DNA from: Cocos nucifera
Lineage: Eukaryota > Streptophyta > Magnoliopsida > Arecales > Arecaceae
NCBI GenBank assembly: GCA_006176705.1
Contig: QRFJ01000007.1
Location: 4,762,276 to 4,826,275 of the forward strand
Length of the DNA: 64,000 nt
Direction: 5' to 3'
Position numbers and translations under genes: made by a program. The notes below the pieces were generated by a model. The model saw nothing but the letters and a program-made list of their open reading frames with translations. It was not told the origin of the DNA and did no database searches. This document shows positions 38,504 through 49,542 of this stretch, one piece after another; position 1 is the stretch's first letter; every line of letters begins with the position of its first letter.

Positions 38504-40440
38504 GGAAGCCGCCGGCTGGGCCTGAAAGCTGAGTCAGCAAGACTGGGCCCGACGGCGGGATTCCAGGGACCACTTCTGGTCCCTGATAAATTTGACAGCT
38601 GTAATGCATCAGGTGGGTCCACCGGCCATAACTGAAATCCAGTGGGGACGCCGCCGTGGGTCCCTTTCTTTTATGAGTCCGGAGACCGGAGAGTTTTGTC
38701 TCCTTTTCTGGCAAATTAAAAAGGTATGGCGCAGTACCCGCTTCAACATTTTGCATGGCCATTCAGCCTTACAAATTTCTTGATTAAACATAAAAACCTA
38801 ACTACAATTTTAAACAATTGAATAAAAATTTCTATTTAATTTTCATAATAATTATCGAACATGTTTGGAGTTTATGAACTCTGAAAAAATTAAAAAAAAA
38901 CTTTTTTTTTACTCCAGTATAGAGAGAGTAAAATAATTAGTTAACATAACATAGTGAATAAAATAGAGGAAAAAAAAAATCTTTTTTTAATAATTATAAT
39001 TATTTTATTTAGACTATATAATGATAAATTATTCAAATATATTAAAATAGATTTTTTTGATCAGACTAATTTGATTATTATAGAATATTGATTTAGATTG
39101 AAATCGGTCTATATTAATATATATATATATTTATAATCTTAAAAAAATAATTGAATATTTCATAAATTAAATATATTAAAAACTAGAATTTGTGAAATAA
39201 ATAATATATTTTATAATTTTTAATTTTTTATAGTGTCCTACATTTTTTTATTTTATTATTATTTTATATATTGTAATAATAATATATGTTAATGATATTT
39301 AAAATATAATAATTTTGTACTTACATGAGATGCATAATGATAATAACAACAGCAAGTTATTATAGAATATTTGTACGGCTTTATGTCATCATTAGAATAT
39401 AATTAAAATAATTTTTTTTAGATCAAGATTCTTATCAGTGGAGTGGTACAAATATAGCCGTAGACCTAAGAACTTTTTTGATGCATCACAAAATAGAACA
39501 GGAAAAACATAAAATAATTGATAAAATAGTAAAGTAATAAAGAAAGAGATTATTTACAAATCTGCTTTTGACGAAGGAAGGAAACATGCTGGTGAAATAA
39601 AAGCCTGAGAAAATACGCACAAGCAAGTTTTTGCAAACCGCTCCAGGTTTGATACCCAATTGATAAGCAGATAGTGGCTATGGTAAAAACCTACATATAT
39701 AATCGATGCAAGTCATGCGTCAAAACCATTTTCAAATATATTGAACATGAAATGAACTTAATAATAATTATAGCTATAGGATTCGATTTTAGTGAAAACA
39801 AGAGATTTCAGAAAGAGCATTATGAGCAAAATAGAATAAAGATGTTATACCTTTTTTATTTAAAATTAAAAAAAAAATATAGATGCATGATGCTTTGAGC
39901 AATGAAAGATAGAAGTTGTGGGAAAAAGAGAGGTTAATTAAATTTTACCAGCGCAATAAAATATGCAGGTTATTATAACTTTTAATTTGGAAACCACTCG
40001 ATAACCCTCGTCTGGGTTCAAATTGTATCTTTTACATAAAATAGTGATTGATCTTTTTTTGCAATATCAACCGTTGGATCTATAATAATTATTTTGAGAT
40101 CCATGCAAGAGGATAAAAGCGGTTGGACTATTTTAAAATTCATGCAACACGCATGATCCAATGATTGATGTTTCAAAAGAATCAAAGATCAAACATACTT
40201 TCGTATGAAAGACAAAGCGGTCAATAGCAGTACAAGTTTATATGACTCCTCCTAGGATAGGTTTTGCTTATGTCAAATTAAAACTCAATTAATCTATAAT
40301 CTTATACATAAGAAACGTTAAAACAACTTTAATTGCATTTTGTCCATTAACTACTAATTCCCCATTAGAAACAAACCGTTTGTCATTGGCTGCCAATATA
40401 TGCCTAACCATATATTTTTGAGCAAAACTGTTGCCCCACC

Positions 40441-40497
40441 ACCAACTTTGGAGGCTTTTTTTTTTTTTTTTTTGGTAAGAACCAACTTTGGAGGCTT
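40441..40497 (-). mobile_element. Tiny poly(A)-tailed retroposed insertion with 17 bp target duplication
   Basis: The 17-mer ACCAACTTTGGAGGCTT occurs at 40441-40457 and again at 40481-40497. Between the copies are a run of 16 T and the bases GGTAAGA. A target duplication of this length next to a homopolymer T tract is the mark of LINE-mediated insertion on the minus strand, here truncated to little more than its tail. Confidence 0.55.
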
Positions 40498-41054
40498 TGC
40501 AAATCAACTCATTAGAAAGAACAAATCCTACAACATCCCTTGCCCATTGGCTCCTATGTTTTGGCATGCATGTGGACATACAAAATTTATCCATAAAACA
40601 AGCAAATTACATGGGTGCAACGGTTCCTCACATGCAAAGGCGATCCCCATTGCGGTCACCATCAAAAGCCTAATTCTACGTGGAACGCTTTTAGTTAGCA
40701 TATACGAACCTTGTCCCATGCGCCTGGCTTCCATTAAACTTTTATTGAAGTGGGGGTGGCTGGGACCGCCATGCCCCAAAACTACCGACTCTTACATTAA
40801 TGGAAGGATGCTCTAGATTACTTGCCTCCCTCTCAAGGAGGGGCGACCTTTTGTCCTATAGAAGCACATCAAGATAATGCGATACACGCGTTACCACTAA
40901 AACTTTTGGTGCGCCTGCTTTTATGAGTTACTTTTGCCTTCTTTTCTCATTCCATGTCCCATATAATTCAAAAGGAGTGGTCAGCAGGGAGACTCAAAGT
41001 GCTTCGCCAACTATGTTTTAAGATTTAGATGTGAGGGCTTCCGGCCACCTTGGA

Positions 41055-41056
<2 letters not shown>

Positions 41057-41135
<79 letters not shown>
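41057..41135. repeat. (TA)n microsatellite
   Basis: A TA dinucleotide run of about 80 bases in intergenic DNA. Confidence 0.95.
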
Positions 41136-41137
<2 letters not shown>

Positions 41138-43884
41138 TTGTTTGATCAGTGGCAGATCTAATTGACGACGACTGGGATCACATTTCAAAAGTTATGATCC
41201 TTGCGATGAGATGCTATTGATGATGTTGATTGTGTCGTCATCCAGTGCTAGCCAAGTAATCTTATAGCTATTGCCGGGCAAGTTGGCTTGATCGGTCAAG
41301 GTGCGAATTTGCTAGGCTTTATGATTTAGTTTGCTAGAGAACATCTTATATGCAGCATTGTTACTATAGTTACCACAGTTTGGGATGTGCTTTGCACATG
41401 CTTTGATTAATAAAGAGTAAAGAGCTATGAACAAGACCAACTACGTAAAAATATCTATGTAATAATATTAATTTTTTAAAAATAACAGTATAAGAAATAT
41501 CTTGGAACGGAGCTGACGGCTTTAGGACTTTCTGATCATGAATGCTTATATGTGTGTGCATTGGCAACTGATTTTGAGATCATCTCATAGAAAAGATGCG
41601 CAATGGAATTTATTCTTGCCAAAACTAGGAGAATCGAAATATCATTAAGAAAAAAAAATACGAGCTTAGTATAAGTGCTCTATTCTTTTCTAATGTTAAT
41701 ATCATATCAAAAAAGTGATAGTTTAGTGTAAATATTTTATTAATTTTCAATGTTTGAATGATATTTTATAAAAACTAAAGCAGTACAAGCATTTTGATGG
41801 AGCTATGACATGGGATGATCAACAAACAACACTAGCACCTACTGAGTTGTTCTCAAGGACTTCTCAAATTGCAAGAACAATTTCCTTGGCCAACTTTAGA
41901 TTAACTTGATCAAAGTTAGCTAATGCTATCTAGACTTACAAAATATCATGACCAACCAATAAAACTTCTACAAACTCAAAATACCTTTCTGTATCACTGG
42001 GCGAGAACAAAAGTTTATCAACTCTGTTATCCATGCAATATCCCCAATAGGATTTTTAACCTGTACTCCGGCTCAAATGTTGGTACTCATTGTCATGTAA
42101 CCTTTATTCTAGCTTCTTTTCTTAGCAGTCCAAAGGAAAGATTGAATTCCCAACGTCCCACAGCGTAGGTTATTTGTTTTCTACAAAATTTTTAATTATA
42201 AAATTTGGACCAAATTCCAAAGTAAATAAAGCAACAAATCTGAAGGGTTGTTTGATTGAAAATAATCTGGCATGAAAAAATGATTCTCATGTCAAATTAC
42301 CATATTTAGTATGAAAAGAAAAGAAAGAGATGGAAAAAAAATTGATGGATTCATGCTTATTTTTCGAAGAGAAGATAAAATAAATACCATAGAGATTTGA
42401 TATTTTATAAATTTTCTAATAATAATAATTTATATTTAATAAAAATATCTCTAATAAAGCTGCATATATAATCATTAATTTTATTCTCATATCCTTCAAA
42501 TTTTATTCAATAAAGAACTTTTTGTAAAAAAAAATTAAAATATAGATGGTATTATATATGTTAGATATATGTGCCCTAGAAACTAGAATTGGCTGACACT
42601 TGTAATATACTTCTAGAGGCAAAATTGTAATTTTGACTAAAATCAATAAATAGATTATTTTCTATCACATATGTGTATTTAGTGTCTGTGATACATCCTT
42701 TAAGTTAATGGCAATGATAATTCATATTTTTAAGAGTTGAAAATTTAAGACATGAATAATCATTATTAACTCATAAATTACTCCTGACCATAGGATCATC
42801 ACGAGGATGGTGATTGATCCGGAAGGTTGGTGTATAATCGCTTCTCTTTAGTAGATGAGTCTTGAGTCTACGGTATGGAGACACCGGAGCGAGAGTATAG
42901 GTACTCGTTAGAGAACGAGGGCACTGAGCGTGACCACCTCGAGTAGTCATTAGGGAGTCTACCTTCTCGTCAATGACTGACTCGATGCTGCAGTAGTGTG
43001 TCTGGTTCTTTGACCTGAGGTGCATCGGCAGTTCACCTTGAGGGTGTTATAGTTTGACTACACCATTACTCGGTCTCCTAGCCATATGGAATCCTGAGGT
43101 GTATGTTGGCTATAGCATGTTCATTGTAGGAACTGGATTGCATCAAGATGGAATCTATCTACCTCGGTGGTAGAGGAGCAGCCCTATGATGATCATGAGA
43201 ATCAAGTCCAGAAGCCCATGGCCATGGCAGAGTGAAATAATAGAAAGAGTTTCTATTTAGATTTTCACATTGGACTTGAATCGAATGATTACATCATATG
43301 ACAGAAACTAGGGTTTGACGAGTTCACCTTAACCCTAATCTGATCGGGGCTCAAGATAGAAGAACTTAATCACACAGGTAGCTGCACCAAGAGGTTCGCA
43401 TTCAGCTCTGATGGGTTGCCACCATATACTGCTAGGTGTCACTGGTGGATTTTGGGAGCAATTAGAATGATTTAGATGATCGATCATTCTAGCTGTTCGA
43501 ATCAGAAGAGTTCTGATCCATCGAAAGGAGTTTCGATGATGTCGATGATAGAGATCATGACATATCCCATTACCATACAGAACTGAACCTAACTGGGTCA
43601 CACACAAATAAGGGTTTGAATCTGGTGATCATCAATTGAACTGATCCTAGTTCAATTGATCTGAATGAGATTCAATTAGGTTCAAGAAAATCGTGCTAGC
43701 ACTCGATTGAACCTAACGTTCTTCTTTTACTATCATAAATAAGTTGTCCTGACTGAGCCAAAGGAGTTTGTGCTCAATCAGAGGCCTTCATATGGTCTGA
43801 CTGGAGGTTGTCCAAGTCAGAAAAGGTTGTCTTATTTTGTAAGACATTACCTGCCATTTTTGGTCACCTGCCATTTCTTGTTCT

Positions 43885-43951
43885 TTGACTTTGGTCAAAA
43901 GTCTACCTTTGACTGGTCAAACGTTGACCATTGATACTTTGACTTTTGACC
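43885..43951 (+). promoter_or_regulatory. Seven W-box motifs in the solo LTR U3
   Basis: TTGAC(C/T) or its complement occurs at 43885-43890, 43893-43898, 43909-43914, 43915-43920, 43924-43929, 43939-43944 and 43946-43951. An eighth lies at 44131-44136. W-boxes are the binding sites of WRKY transcription factors. The cluster is 310-375 bases upstream of the LTR TATA box. Confidence 0.7.
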
Positions 43952-44258
43952 ACATGTCATGCACCTATTGGAGAGCTGGTGGGGGCCTGTCCCCCTGCCA
44001 GAACCTGGCAAGGAGAAGGGCGCACGCCACCCTAGGCGTGTGCCCAAGTTGGAGGCGCCTAGGAGTCCTTGTTGGACAAGGACTCCATCTCCTTTTTGGA
44101 TTCCAATTAGAGTTCTTCTAAGAACCAACTTTGACTGGTCTTAGGCACCCTCTAAGGAGGAATCCAGGGGACTCTATTCCCACCAATCAGATTTAGATCT
44201 GATTTCACAAAGGAGTTGTGATTGGTTGGGAAGAAGAGGAGTTGGATCACAGCTAGTC

Positions 44259-44266
44259 TATAAATA
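44259..44266 (+). promoter_or_regulatory. TATA box of the solo LTR
   Basis: TATAAATA inside the solo LTR, in the expected place before an R region. Transcription would run rightward from about 44295 into the MITE and then toward the Tat element, which lies on the opposite strand. Confidence 0.55.
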
Positions 44267-45404
44267 AGACCCTGTACCCAACTCAGATTGAGATGAGATT
44301 GAAGCTAAGAGTTTCCATACGCCCCAAGGCTGCCTCTCCCCTTCTTCTCCATGCCAAACCACCTTCTCCCTTTGCTCTCCACGTCCAAAAGGAGTTTTGG
44401 ATTTTTGTTGGTGCGATTCAAGCAAGAGAAAGGCGATCAAAAGCAAGAAGGCTGCGCTGCTGCAAAGGACGACTACTGCTGATCTTCAAAAAAAGTTTTG
44501 AAGATCCTCCAGATCAGATCTAGATCTAATTTTTGGAGACGTGATAGAGAAGAAAAGGATCTTCAGATTCAGCCCGAGTGAATACCGATAGAGATCAGGC
44601 GCTTGCGTGGCTAGATCCAGAACCTTCCGCTGCATACAGGATCATCAATAGGATAATAGGATTATCCAAATCAGGTAAATTAAATTTAATTTAATTTATT
44701 TTTATTTATTTTATTTATTAAAATAATATTAATCAAATCTGAAATATCTCAGATCTGATACAGATCAAAGAAAAAATTTTTAAAATATATCTCTTGATCT
44801 GATCAGATCTGAACGAACCTGGACCAAAAAATTAGAATTTTCCTTCAATATAAAGGGTTATGTGATTATAATTATCATATAAAAATTAATTAAAGATGAT
44901 AATATTATTTTAATATTAAAAAAATATTTTATGTTGAAGAGTATATTTATAAATTTTGTCATATTTTCATATAGGATTATCTCCAACCAAACGTAATAAT
45001 TCTTTTCTGATGCCATTTTTTGAAATAATTTTTTCACCAATCAAACATAATAAAAAAAAATTTTATAATTATATTTTTAGATAAATAATTTTCATAAATT
45101 AGTAGATTATCTCATAATCTGATATACTCCAATCAAATGGATCTGAAGGTAAGACTTAATTTCCGTCCTTAAATGCACCATTATTTGATAGTATCATAAA
45201 TTTAAAAAAAAAAGGGAAAACACCATTTTGGAAAGAATAATGCTATTAAGGACCACTTGATCCTTGGAAGCAACATCGATGCCATATGAGAATTTGTAAC
45301 ACCATCTCGTAGAAAAGAAGATTAATATTTTAGAGTGCTAATTTAGAGAATTTATTAAGTAGACTTAGTCTAAAATGTCAGCATGGTAAGGATGAAAATA
45401 TTAT

Positions 45405-46199
45405 TGTTGGTGCAGAATTTGATTGACGCTGGATCGAGCTAGAGTCGAGGAAGATGAGGTCATCGTCGATGATCTATAAAAGAAAATTTTATTCGGAGTC
45501 GATAGTGGTGGCTCCGATAAGATCCTCCGACGATCAAGTCAGCTCTTCTGACCAACAGAAATGGAATACTCAGAAAAGAGTTCGGCAGAGTTTTCAGAAG
45601 GAGAAGAGAGCTTAGAGAAAACGTATTTGGAGGATCCCTTTTTATAGACGGAGCTTGTTGTAACTGTCCGGTAGTGGAGTTGCCTGTAGTAGACTGATAA
45701 ATGACAGTCGTAACCGTTCTGATAAATGACAGTCATAACTGTGCTAATAAAAGATAATCGTAATCATCCTGATAAATGACAATCATAACTATCCTGATAA
45801 ATAACAATTATAATCATTCAGTAGTGGAATCATCTGTAGGAATTCATCTGAAGAAAAAGTCTGGAAGAAGTTCGGCTCCTATAGAAATCCGACTGAAGAA
45901 AAAGTCCGAAAAGAGTTTGGAAGGAGTTCAGCTCCTAGAGAAATCCAACTGTTGGAGTAATTTAGAAGAAGTTTGGCTCCTGAAGAAATTTAACTGCTGG
46001 AGTAATCCAAAAGAAGTTCGACCGCTGGAGGGAGTCCAGATGCTTAAAGAAGTTCGGCTGGGGTTCGACCACTAGAGTGAGTCTGGGATAGATTCGATCG
46101 TTGGAGGAGAATTTTCGATCGAAGCTCTTCCATGATTATCAATTGCATTAGGCTAAGCATCATATTAAACTTCGGTGGGAGTGAAATTTATCCCCAATA
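45405..46199 (-). repeat. 3' LTR of the Tat element
   Basis: It pairs with 53308-54091. It contains a minus-strand TATA box (TATAAAAAGG, about 45637-45646), degenerate ~24 bp tandem repeats (about 45695-45825), and a further set of ~35 bp repeats carrying GTTCGGCTCCT-type motifs (about 45850-46030). A purine-rich tract, GAAGGAAGACTAT on the minus strand at about 46200-46215, lies just inside it and is the likely polypurine tract. Confidence 0.9.
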
Positions 46200-46264
46200 A
46201 TAGTCTTCCTTCGAAGGAAGGGAGTACAAAAAGACAACCGTCGAAGATTCTTTTCGGGCTCTGC

Positions 46265-46470
46265 ACCCATTGGGATTGAAGCTTGGGGGAGACCTTATCT
46301 CTAATCGAGGTTGATGTTGAAGTTGAAGCTCAGGGGAGATCTTATCTCTAGCCGAGGTTGAAGTTGAAGTTGAGGCTCAGGGAAGATCTTGCCTCTAGCC
46401 GAGGTTATCGTTGAAAGGAAGCTTGAAAAAGATCTTATCTCCAACCGAGGTTAAAAAAGATCTTATCTTT
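46265..46470. repeat. Short tandem repeats (~55-65 bp) next to the 3' LTR
   Basis: Three to four degenerate units share GGGAGATCTTATCTCTA and GCCGAGGTTGAAGTTGAAG. They lie between the polypurine region and the 113 bp array and are unrelated to that array in sequence. Confidence 0.7.
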
Positions 46471-46499
46471 TGTTGTTATCGAGCACACTGGGACCGTTG

Positions 46500-47730
46500 T
46501 CGAAGCCTTTCCTTTCATCCCATCTAAAATGAATGAGGTCTTCGACTTTGATCACGTTAGGATGTGGTTCTCCTTCTATTTCTAATGGACTATGGGGGTA
46601 CATAAGGACCATTATCAGGGCCTCTTCTTCCATGTCATCTAAAATGAATGAGACCTTCGACTTTGCTCACGTTAGAATGAGGTTCTCCTCTGTTCCTAAC
46701 GAGCTGTGGGGGCACATAAGGGCCTCTCCTCCATCTCGTCTAAAATGAACGAGGCCTTCGATTTTGCTTATATTAGGATGATGTTCTCCTCCTATTCTTA
46801 ACAGACTATGGGGGCACATAAGGGTCATTGTAAGGGCCTCTCCCCCCATCTCGTCTAAAATGAACGATGCCTTCGACTTTGCTTACGTTAGGACGAGGTT
46901 CTCCTCCTATTTCTAACGGAACTATGGGGGCATATAAGGGTCATTGTAAGGGCCTCTCCTCCATCTCATCTAAAATGAACGAGGTCTTCAACTTTGCTCA
47001 CGTTAGGACGAGGTTCTCCTCCTATTCTAACGGACTGTGGGACCACATAAGGACCGTTGTAAGGGTCTCTCTCTCATCTTGTCTAAAATGAACGAGACCT
47101 TCGACTTTGCTCATGTTAGGATGAGGTTCTTCTTTTATTTCTAACGAATTATGGGGGCACATAACGACCATTGTCAGGGCCTCTTCTCCATCTCATCTAA
47201 AATGAACGAGGCCTTCAACTTGCCTCACGTTAGGATGAGGTTCTCCTCATATTCCTAATGAGCTGTGGGGGTACATAAGGACCGTTGTAAGAGCCTCTCC
47301 CCCATCTCGTATAAAATAAATGAGGCTTTTGACTTTGCTCACGTTAGGACAAGATTTTTTCTCCTATTCCTAATGGTCTGTGGGGGCACATAAGGATCGT
47401 TGTAAGGGCCTCTCCCCCCATCTCGTCTAAAATGAATGAGGCCTTCAACTTTGCTCACGTTAGGACGAGATTCTCCTTCTGTTCCTAATGGGCTATGGGA
47501 GCACATAAGGGCCATTGTAAGGGCCTCTCCCCCATCTCGTCTAAAATGAATGAGACCTTCGACTTTGCTCACGTTAGGATGAGGTTCTCCTTCTGTTCCT
47601 AATGGACTGTGGGGACACATAATGGCCATTATCAGGGCCTCTTCTTCTATCTCATCTAAAATGAATAAGGCCTTCGACTTGCTCATGTTAGGATGAGGTT
47701 CTCCTCCTATTCTTAATATGACCACTATTG
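46500..47730. repeat. Eleven-copy ~113 bp tandem array in the 3' region of the Tat element
   Basis: The marker CCTTCGACTTTGCTCACG, with variants, recurs near 46535, 46651, 46759, 46870, 46985, 47098, 47211, 47324, 47441, 47555 and 47670, at spacings of 108-117 bases. Each unit also carries GTTAGGATGAGGTTCTCCTC, a TGTGGGGGCACATAAGG-type block and CATCTCGTCTAAAATGAA. It lies beyond the integrase end (about 47840) and before the 3' LTR, so it is the element's 3' untranslated region. Open frames through it, such as 47339-47752 on the minus strand, are repeats of the same peptide and not genes. Confidence 0.93.
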
Positions 47731-47839
47731 ATTGCTTCTTTTCTGTCATCATATAATTTTTGCATCAGAAAATCATAATATTGAAATGGAGGAGTTTTAT
47801 TGAAGAAAAATTATTGATAGTATATTCTCAGATTTTCTG

Positions 47840-48840
47840 AATTTCAAGATCGTGGGAGCATTATTCCTTCGAGCTCCTTCAAGCGATAAGTTCCGAACCG
47901 GACGATCTTCTTTATTTCATATAGACCTTCCCAATTCAGGGCAAGCTTCTCCTAGCTCTGAGGTTGAGAGATGGCAGCTCGTCGAAGCACTAAGTCCCCC
48001 ATTTTAAATTACCTCTGACTCTAGAGTTAAAGTATCGGACCACTCTTTATCTGTAGGCCGCCATCCGAATCTGGGCTTCTTCTCTTTTTTCTTTCAATAG
48101 ATCGAGGTTGCTTTTGAGATCTTGTGAGTTATGCTGCTCACTGAAGGCCACGATCCGCACTGATGGGAGTTTAAGTTTGATTGGGATGACTGCCTCCATT
48201 TCAAAGGCTAAGGCAAATGGTATTTTTCCAATCGGTAGCCTTTGAGTAGTTCAGTATGCCCAGAGGACGTTGTAAAGTTCGTCCACTCAGACCTCCTTCG
48301 TTCTGTCAAGCCTTGTCTTGATGCCTTACAATAGGATCCGATTGATCACCTCAGCTTCTTCATTTGCTTGTGGATAAGCTACTGATGTGAAATGATGGAA
48401 GATGTTTAGATCTTCATAGAACTCGACGAACTATCGTCCGTTATCTATTATGAGAGTTCAAGGTAGACCAAATCGACAGACGATTGACTTTCAGACGAAG
48501 TCCTGCACCTTAGCCTCAGTGATTTTTGCCAGTGGTTCGGCTTTGACCCATTTGGTGAAGTAGTCGATCGCAACCAGGAGAAACTTTCAATATCCGAATG
48601 CTGTTGGGAAAGGGCCAAGTATATTCATTCCCCACTATGCAAATGATCAAGGTGTGCTTAGTGGAGTAAGCTCGGAGGTTGGTTGTCTTTGTATGTTTGC
48701 ATTTCTCTGACAGCAGTCACATTTCTTGACGTATTCCATAGAATCATTTTATAAGGTCGGCCAATAGTATCCTTACCAAAGTAGTTTCTATGACAGGGAT
48801 CTGGCTCCTGTATGACTTTCATAAATTTTTTCGTGCACTT
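47840..48840 (-). pseudogene. Tat element integrase, broken
   Basis: In order on the minus strand: the zinc-binding end KCDCCQRNANIQRQP (about 48690-48735); the core start VAIDYFTKWVKAEP (about 48540-48580) with the first catalytic Asp; IIDNGR (about 48435-48455) with the second Asp; VAYPQANEEAEVINR (about 48340-48385) with the Glu; and a C-terminal LNWEGPYEI (about 47910-47940), the GPY/F module of gypsy integrases. Several stops lie in frame, for example just before KFLLVAIDYF. Confidence 0.8.
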
Positions 48841-49176
48841 TTCATAATACGAAGTCGACCTCTGAAGGTCGAAGACATCTTAATAGTGGTAGTGAATAAG
48901 ATCTTTTATATAACTTGCCCTCATACAAAATGTACCATAAGGCTTGATTTCTGAGTTTTCGAGCTTCTTTCGGATCATAAAAAAGAACTCCTTCTTTGAG
49001 ATAGGCAACTAACGGATCAATCTAGCTCAGCTCGAGCTCTGTCTGCATAGTGAGCTGCGATTCCTCTAAGCTGGGTATTTTAGAGTTTCAAAAAATACTT
49101 CATTGGACAGTTTGACTGGGGCTGAAGTTGCCAATTTAGAGAGAAGGTCGGCTCTCATATTTTTTGCCTTCGAAAT

Positions 49177-49500
49177 CTATCGAATGCCAAAACTACCAAA
49201 GGCTAGAGTCCAATTCTTTACTTTCTCAAGGTATTTCATCATACTTTCCTTCTGTGCTTCATAGTTGCCACTAACTTGGCCGATCACTAATTGAAAATTG
49301 CTATAGACTTGAAGTCGATCTACTTTTAATTCTTTTGCTATTTTTAATCTGACAATCAGCGCTTTATATTCGGCCCTATTATTAGTCGTAGAAAATTCAA
49401 AGTGTAGCACGTACTTGGTGATAACTCCCTCGGGATTGACTAAAACTAATCCCATGCCTGCTCCAGCGGAGTTGGACGAATCATCCATGTAAAGGGCCCA
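49177..49500 (-). pseudogene. Second (archaeal-type) RNase H of the Tat element
   Basis: The open stretch includes MDDSSNSAGAGMGLVLVNPE, then NNRAEYKALI, then VYSNFQLVIGQVSGNYEA. This is the Asp...Glu...Asp arrangement of the extra RNase H in Tat elements. The usual YSDSQLV has become YSNFQLV, so the third acidic residue is lost. It lies downstream of the RT-linked RNase H and upstream of integrase, which places the element in the Tat clade. Confidence 0.85.
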
Positions 49501-49542
49501 AAAATCTTCAAAAAAGTCGGCACTTTCTTCGGAGAGGCTTAG

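Larger units (their letters stand above)
36170..42238. other. Intergenic region right of the ATPase gene
   Basis: I find no supported gene. It holds the ATPase upstream region (to about 36650), a CT microsatellite, two long AT runs, AT-rich DNA at 36850-38400 and 38790-39430, a GC-richer patch at 38400-38720 with G-box motifs, and a poly-T insertion with target duplication at 40441-40497. Open frames of up to 138 codons occur near 40400-40816 on both strands, but none resembles a known protein. Confidence 0.6.
42559..44847 (+). mobile_element. Copia-type solo LTR, 2.29 kb, target duplication ATATA
   Basis: It begins TGTTAGATATATGTGCCC and ends CTTCA, so it has the TG...CA ends of an LTR. It is flanked by ATATA on both sides (42554-42558 and 44848-44852). 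A TATA box at 44259-44266 in the right quarter is consistent with a U3 of about 1.7 kb and R plus U5 of about 0.55 kb. There is no second LTR, gag-pol, primer site or polypurine tract, so this is a solo LTR left by recombination between two LTRs. Assignment to copia rests on resemblance of its left end to copia LTRs I recall, so the superfamily is less certain than the solo LTR itself. Open frames inside it (up to 90 codons) are not supported as genes. Confidence 0.8.
42247..45141. mobile_element. hAT-like MITE split by a solo LTR
   Basis: The outer bases form imperfect 12 bp inverted ends: GTTGTTTGATTG at the left and TCCATTTGATTG as the complement of the right end, with TTTGATTG exact. TCTGAAGG flanks the unit at 42239-42246 and 45142-45149, an 8 bp target duplication of hAT size (9 bp if the preceding A is counted). 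After removing the solo LTR at 42559-44847 and one of its duplication copies, the MITE is about 600 bases and very AT-rich, with no coding capacity. It must be older than the LTR insertion inside it. Confidence 0.65.

Noticed and set aside
40400..40816. 138-codon plus-strand frame
   Set aside because: It spans the T16 tract of a retroposed insertion and is matched by comparable frames on the other strand.
46500..47730. CRISPR-like regular repeats
   Set aside because: Units are ~113 bp, similar over their whole length with no unique spacers, and lie inside a plant retrotransposon.
47339..47752. 137-codon repeat-containing minus-strand open frame
   Set aside because: It is a translation of the 113 bp tandem array; the peptide repeats only mirror the DNA repeat.
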